Assembly (NCBI RefSeq): GCF_904846225.1
Contig: NZ_CAJGZJ010000004.1
Coordinates: 186,001-250,000 of the forward strand
Reading direction: 5' to 3'
Length of the DNA stretch: 64,000 nucleotides
Origin: Psychrobacter immobilis
Lineage (GTDB): Bacteria > Pseudomonadota > Gammaproteobacteria > Pseudomonadales > Moraxellaceae
This document shows, piece by piece, positions 63,202-64,000 of this stretch. The translations under genes and the position numbers were made by a program. The notes below the pieces were generated by a model. That model saw nothing but the letters and a program-made list of their open reading frames with translations, did not search any database and was not told the origin of the DNA. The stretch's first letter is position 1. Each line of letters starts with the position of its first letter.

Positions 63202-64000
63202 ATGAATAATACCACTGTACTATCAAGCACAATGACGAAGCACTTATTTGATTGGAAGCTGCATTTACTAGTGATTATTACATCGCTACTTGCAGAATGG
63301 ATAGGGATCATCAAGATTCCAATTGGTATTGGTACATTAGTCTTACTGCCTTTGCTATACGCATTCATATTTACGATATTGTTGAACCCCAACGTTATAC
63401 CCTCAATGAAAGCGGTCATCTCCAAAGACCGAGCAAAATTTGCAAGCTATGCTGTTCTCTTGAGTATCATGCCGTTTATTGCAAAATTTGGCGTTGGTGT
63501 CGGCCCTAAAGTCGAAGAAATAATAGCCGCAGGTCCCGCTTTGTTGCTACAAGAATTAGGCAACGTAGCGACTGCCCTTATTGCCTTACCTGTTGCTGTA
63601 TTGGTGTTTGGAATGGGAAGAGAGGCTATTGGTGCTACTCACTCAATTGCTCGTGAACCTAATATTGCGCTCATTGCTGATAAGTATGGACTTCAGAGCG
63701 CCGAAGGTATTGGTGTAATGGGTGTCTATGTAATGGGTACGTTGTTTGGCGCGATTTACTTCTCATTAATGGCGGGTATTATTGCCTCTATGGATATCAT
63801 GGATATTCGTGCATTAGCAATGGCTTGTGGTATCGGTAGTGGTAGTATGATGGGTGCCTGTTCGGCCGCGCTCGCAGAAACTGTGCCTGCTCAAGCGGAA
63901 ACGATCACTGCGTTTGCAGCAACCTCTAACTTACTGACTTACGCCACAGGGCTGTTCGTCAGTTTATTTGTTGCTCTACCATTCACAGAGTTTTTATATA
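63202..64000 (+). CDS. DUF3100 integral membrane protein (3' cut by window)
   Basis: At least 266 residues, running to the window end without a stop. It has many hydrophobic segments and the DUF3100 signature FGMGREAIGATHSIAREPN, then IGVMGVYVMGTLFGAIYF and ALAMACGIGSGSMMGACSAA. The family function is unknown. The repeated glycine-rich helices resemble a secondary transporter, and its position directly after an M20 amidohydrolase gene fits a permease for the substrate of that enzyme. The start follows AAAAGGAGTTGCT. Confidence 0.85.
   Translation, partial: MNNTTVLSSTMTKHLFDWKLHLLVIITSLLAEWIGIIKIPIGIGTLVLLPLLYAFIFTILLNPNVIPSMKAVISKDRAKFASYAVLLSIMPFIAKFGVGVGPKVEEIIAAGPALLLQELGNVATALIALPVAVLVFGMGREAIGATHSIAREPNIALIADKYGLQSAEGIGVMGVYVMGTLFGAIYFSLMAGIIASMDIMDIRALAMACGIGSGSMMGACSAALAETVPAQAETITAFAATSNLLTYATGLFVSLFVALPFTEFLY

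Noticed and set aside
1..64000. tRNA, rRNA, riboswitch or replication origin
   Set aside because: No cloverleaf-like segment, rRNA-like stretch, recognised riboswitch core or DnaA-box cluster was noticed on reading; a covariance-model scan would be needed to be certain.

Overview
The window looks like chromosome of a Moraxellaceae gammaproteobacterium, most likely Psychrobacter. This is inferred from moderate-to-low GC, the style of the genes, a malonate decarboxylase locus, many small catabolic operons and several copies of a roughly 130-bp intergenic repeat built around a TTGCTGTGCC...GCAGACAGAGGC core. No database search was possible. No rRNA, tRNA, CRISPR array, prophage or intact insertion sequence was seen.

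Layout. 1-3317: the 3' end of a malonate decarboxylase operon (mdcG, mdcB, mdcH) and a TauE/SafE permease. 3318-3957: a gap with a possible IS3-type transposase scrap. 3958-11333: a catabolic cluster of an acetylpolyamine-amidohydrolase/HDAC-like deacetylase, a sodium:solute symporter, a YkvI-like permease, a DadA-like amino acid oxidase, RidA and a ThDP-dependent decarboxylase/synthase. A 48-bp copy of the deacetylase gene's 3' end lies after the symporter. 11726-15371: a LysR regulator, a glutathione S-transferase, an orphan NADAR (DarT1-antitoxin-like) protein and an acidic unknown protein. 15715-24908: LysR and TauE/SafE divergent from RidA, aldehyde dehydrogenase, an M19 dipeptidase homologue lacking half of its metal ligands, a BCCT transporter and two proteins of unknown function. 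25401-28203: a Sel1-repeat protein and an exported protein, flanked by inverted copies of the dispersed repeat.

28705-37108: a complete high-affinity potassium uptake operon, kdpFABC-kdpD-kdpE, with a candidate KdpE site upstream. 37271-37813: a DUF3124 lipoprotein. 38183-49951: a Yeh-type MoxR/VWA system (DUF4132, MoxR AAA+, DUF5682, VWA, SWIM zinc finger), matching E. coli yehI-yehL-yehM-yehP-yehQ in content and order. 50400-51896: rluF and a small parvulin. 52061-58962: a TetR regulator divergent from a beta-oxidation operon (thiolase, FadB/J-like, CaiB/BaiF CoA-transferase, acyl-CoA dehydrogenase), followed by a dead IS1595-type transposase tail. 59408-64000: a hydroxyacid dehydrogenase, aldehyde dehydrogenase, M20 amidohydrolase and a DUF3100 membrane protein cut by the window end.

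Much of the window is modular small-molecule catabolism: a local regulator, a transporter, a hydrolase or deacetylase, then oxidation. The best candidates for undescribed biology are the BCCT/M19/unknown-protein cluster, the deacetylase/decarboxylase cluster with its duplication scar, the Yeh MoxR-VWA-SWIM system and the orphan NADAR protein. Two MITE copies, one shortened relative and the inverted-repeat-flanked Sel1 segment show how the intergenic DNA has been reshaped.
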